From: Dicaeum eximium
Taxonomy: Eukaryota; Chordata; Aves; Passeriformes; Dicaeidae
Direction: 5' to 3'
NCBI GenBank assembly: GCA_013396995.1
Contig: VWZP01010941.1
Location: forward strand, 1,917,074-1,981,073
Length of the DNA: 64,000 nucleotides
Under the pieces are notes generated by a model. That model was not told the DNA's origin and made no database searches. It saw only the letters and a list, made by a program, of their open reading frames with translations. Within the stretch, counting starts at the first letter, position 1; every line of letters starts with the position of its first letter. The translations under genes and the position numbers were made by a program. This document shows positions 62,113-64,000 of the stretch, one piece after another.

Positions 62113-64000
62113 GGAAAAAGTTCCCCTTTTGAAATGTGAAGGCTAACCTTGTCTAATGATTACAAGATTCATGAACAATTCAATAGCAATAGACTATAAA
62201 AGTGATAGGTCAGGCCACGTGTACACAAAGACTAAGCAGCTTTGGGTGAGATAAAAGATAAGGCAAAGATCCAGCTTAGATCCAGAGCTGTACCAACCCA
62301 GCATGGTGAGCAGTAACATCTTTATACAGAAATACTTAGGTTTGAATTTAGGAACATATTTTATTCACACAGATTTGAATAAATAGCCTCCCTTTTCATA
62401 GATCTTAAGCTCCAGGCAGAGGGAAAGCAAAGATGTTATTTCCCTTTACACCACTTCTTTATTAAGATTCAGAAATGTTATTTCACTTACATTAGGAATG
62501 ATCAGGGAGCATCCATTGCATACCATGCTTTCTGTGTACCATCTCCAACTTCTAAATCCTGATTAGCTGGCTTGAAATGTCAGCAGCCGAGGGCAGCTTT
62601 ACCACACAGACTTATTTTCTGTTTGTGTGAGTGAAACTGTGCAGATCAGACTTACTATTTTCATAATGTTTTGATTGACTTCTTGATTGTCTGTGATGCT
62701 GACATTGTTTATCCCTGACACACCCTTCAAAGTGCTTCCCACCCTGCACTGTTTCTGTATTTGCTGCATATACTCTTTCTGCCCTCCTCTAATCCCTTCT
62801 CCTTCCTCTCTCACCCTTCAAATATGTAAAGCTGTGAAGAGAGCAGTCTTTCTTCTGAATGTTAGTTAATAATATCCAGACTGTGAAACTGAAACTTACA
62901 GTACTGCATTTCTAATTAATGGGAAAGACAGGCTGTAATAATATAGCTAGAGACAAGGAGCTCTGCTAGCAATCACCCGGTGCTCTGTGGAAAAGCAGCT
63001 TGCCAAGCAGGCCAATCATTAGCCAATTACATCATGGAGCTCTGTGTGGAATGGATTTGGTTCATACATGGTAGAGCAGATGGTGGGGAAGAGAAGCCAG
63101 GGAGGACCTAGTCCAGCTGCTCAATGGCTGGACAAAGAAAAGTTTAAAAAAAGGAACTAAAAGAGTGCAAGTGGTCTTAGTTGAAGATGAGGATGGGGGT
63201 ATTTGAGAGTGGTTTCTGTCGGGCGTTAGCTGTAGGTGTAATGTGCTGGAACAATTAGTACAGGTAATTTGAAAGTACTGCAGTGATCATGGCTCCTGGC
63301 TCATGGTTTCCAGTTCAGGTCTGCATGGTTTCTTGTAGGTCCTTGTGCTTTGTGTCTAGAGAGGTGATACAAAGCAAAAAGGGCTGAGGAAAGGAAACTG
63401 CAAACCAGAGTTGGACCATATGCCTAAAACATTTGCTAATAGAGGCTGGCTCAGCTTCTCATGAAATGAGCCTGTGCATAGCCTGTCTTTGTCTTCTGGT
63501 GAGAGTGAAGAAAACAGGTTTTTTTTCCAATGCACATTAGTCTCCCATGTGTCTCATCAGCTTTTGATAACTGCTAATGGTAATTCAGAAAAGACTGTGA
63601 CGTTTCGTAACTTATGGTAGATAGAAATGTGCAGAATCAGAGTCAAGCAATGTTCTAAGCCAGTATTCCCACCCAATTCTGTTTGAAACTTCTTTCAAGC
63701 TGATGGAGAGGTGATATGGGAGAGGTTGCTATTGCAACAATCCTCTGGTGATGCTGAGAAATAAGAATTCAAGGGTTTGAGAAGTCAAGGAGGTTCAGGT
63801 TTCCAAAACAGCCTTCTAATTTTCAGCTCCCAACTTTGTGGGTTTCAATACCCAAGATACTGAATATTCACAGCTGTAAGGTGACAGCTTGGAGTTGTGA
63901 GCAACATTCCCTACCTTCACTACACAACAGTCTTCTGGAAATAGGGATGAAGCCACATAGATTTTGTGAGGACTAGTTGGTGTGCAGACAATCCTTGAAT
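62113..64000. other. Intergenic, no gene recognised
   Basis: No coding exon, RNA gene or transposon was identified. A segment at about 62.94-63.06 kb contains paired CCAAT motifs (CCAATCATTAGCCAAT) between two GGAGCTCTG copies and is less AT-rich than its surroundings. It could be a regulatory element, but this rests on motifs alone. Confidence 0.5.

Noticed and set aside
61854..62132. 92-codon plus-strand open frame
   Set aside because: It is antisense to the L1-type RT relic and ends in a poly-A/Lys tract; not a gene.

Overview
The window reads as vertebrate nuclear DNA, most likely from a bird. It has spliced coding exons with consensus GT/AG borders, a very low coding density, and an unmistakable avian/sauropsid CR1 retrotransposon tail. 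No bacterial, phage or organellar genes, rRNA, tRNA or CRISPR array were seen. The exact species cannot be read from the sequence.

Region by region. Positions 1-8188 hold the 3' end of ST6GALNAC3, which encodes a Golgi alpha-2,6-sialyltransferase acting on GalNAc-linked acceptors. There is the end of a long intron, a 108-nt exon carrying sialyl motif S (5700-5807), a 2.2-kb intron with an antisense CR1 copy, and the terminal coding exon with motifs III and VS and the stop codon (8002-8188). A probable 3'UTR of about 3.7 kb follows, containing a MIR relic and ending near AATAAA signals at 11.7-11.9 kb.

From about 12 kb to the right edge no coding exon could be recognised. In mammals the next gene downstream of ST6GALNAC3 is ST6GALNAC5 on the same strand, so this is probably the intergenic interval or unrecognised long introns. 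It is mostly AT-rich unique sequence with these landmarks: a heavily decayed antisense CR1-type LINE with remains of endonuclease and reverse transcriptase (about 16.95-18.96 kb), an isolated CpG-rich island with a 19-bp minisatellite, a GTCCT pentamer array and a G-quadruplex motif (about 21.84-22.55 kb), two perfect inverted repeats (40.8 and 58.8 kb), and a decayed reverse-transcriptase fragment of L1/Tx1 type on the minus strand (about 61.49-62.05 kb).

The most unusual observation is the L1-clade relic, because bird genomes are dominated by CR1 and L1 traces are scarce. The GC island is the best candidate for an unannotated regulatory element or non-coding transcript start. I found no evidence for a new biological system, and the many short open frames outside the two ST6GALNAC3 exons look like chance or repeat-derived frames.
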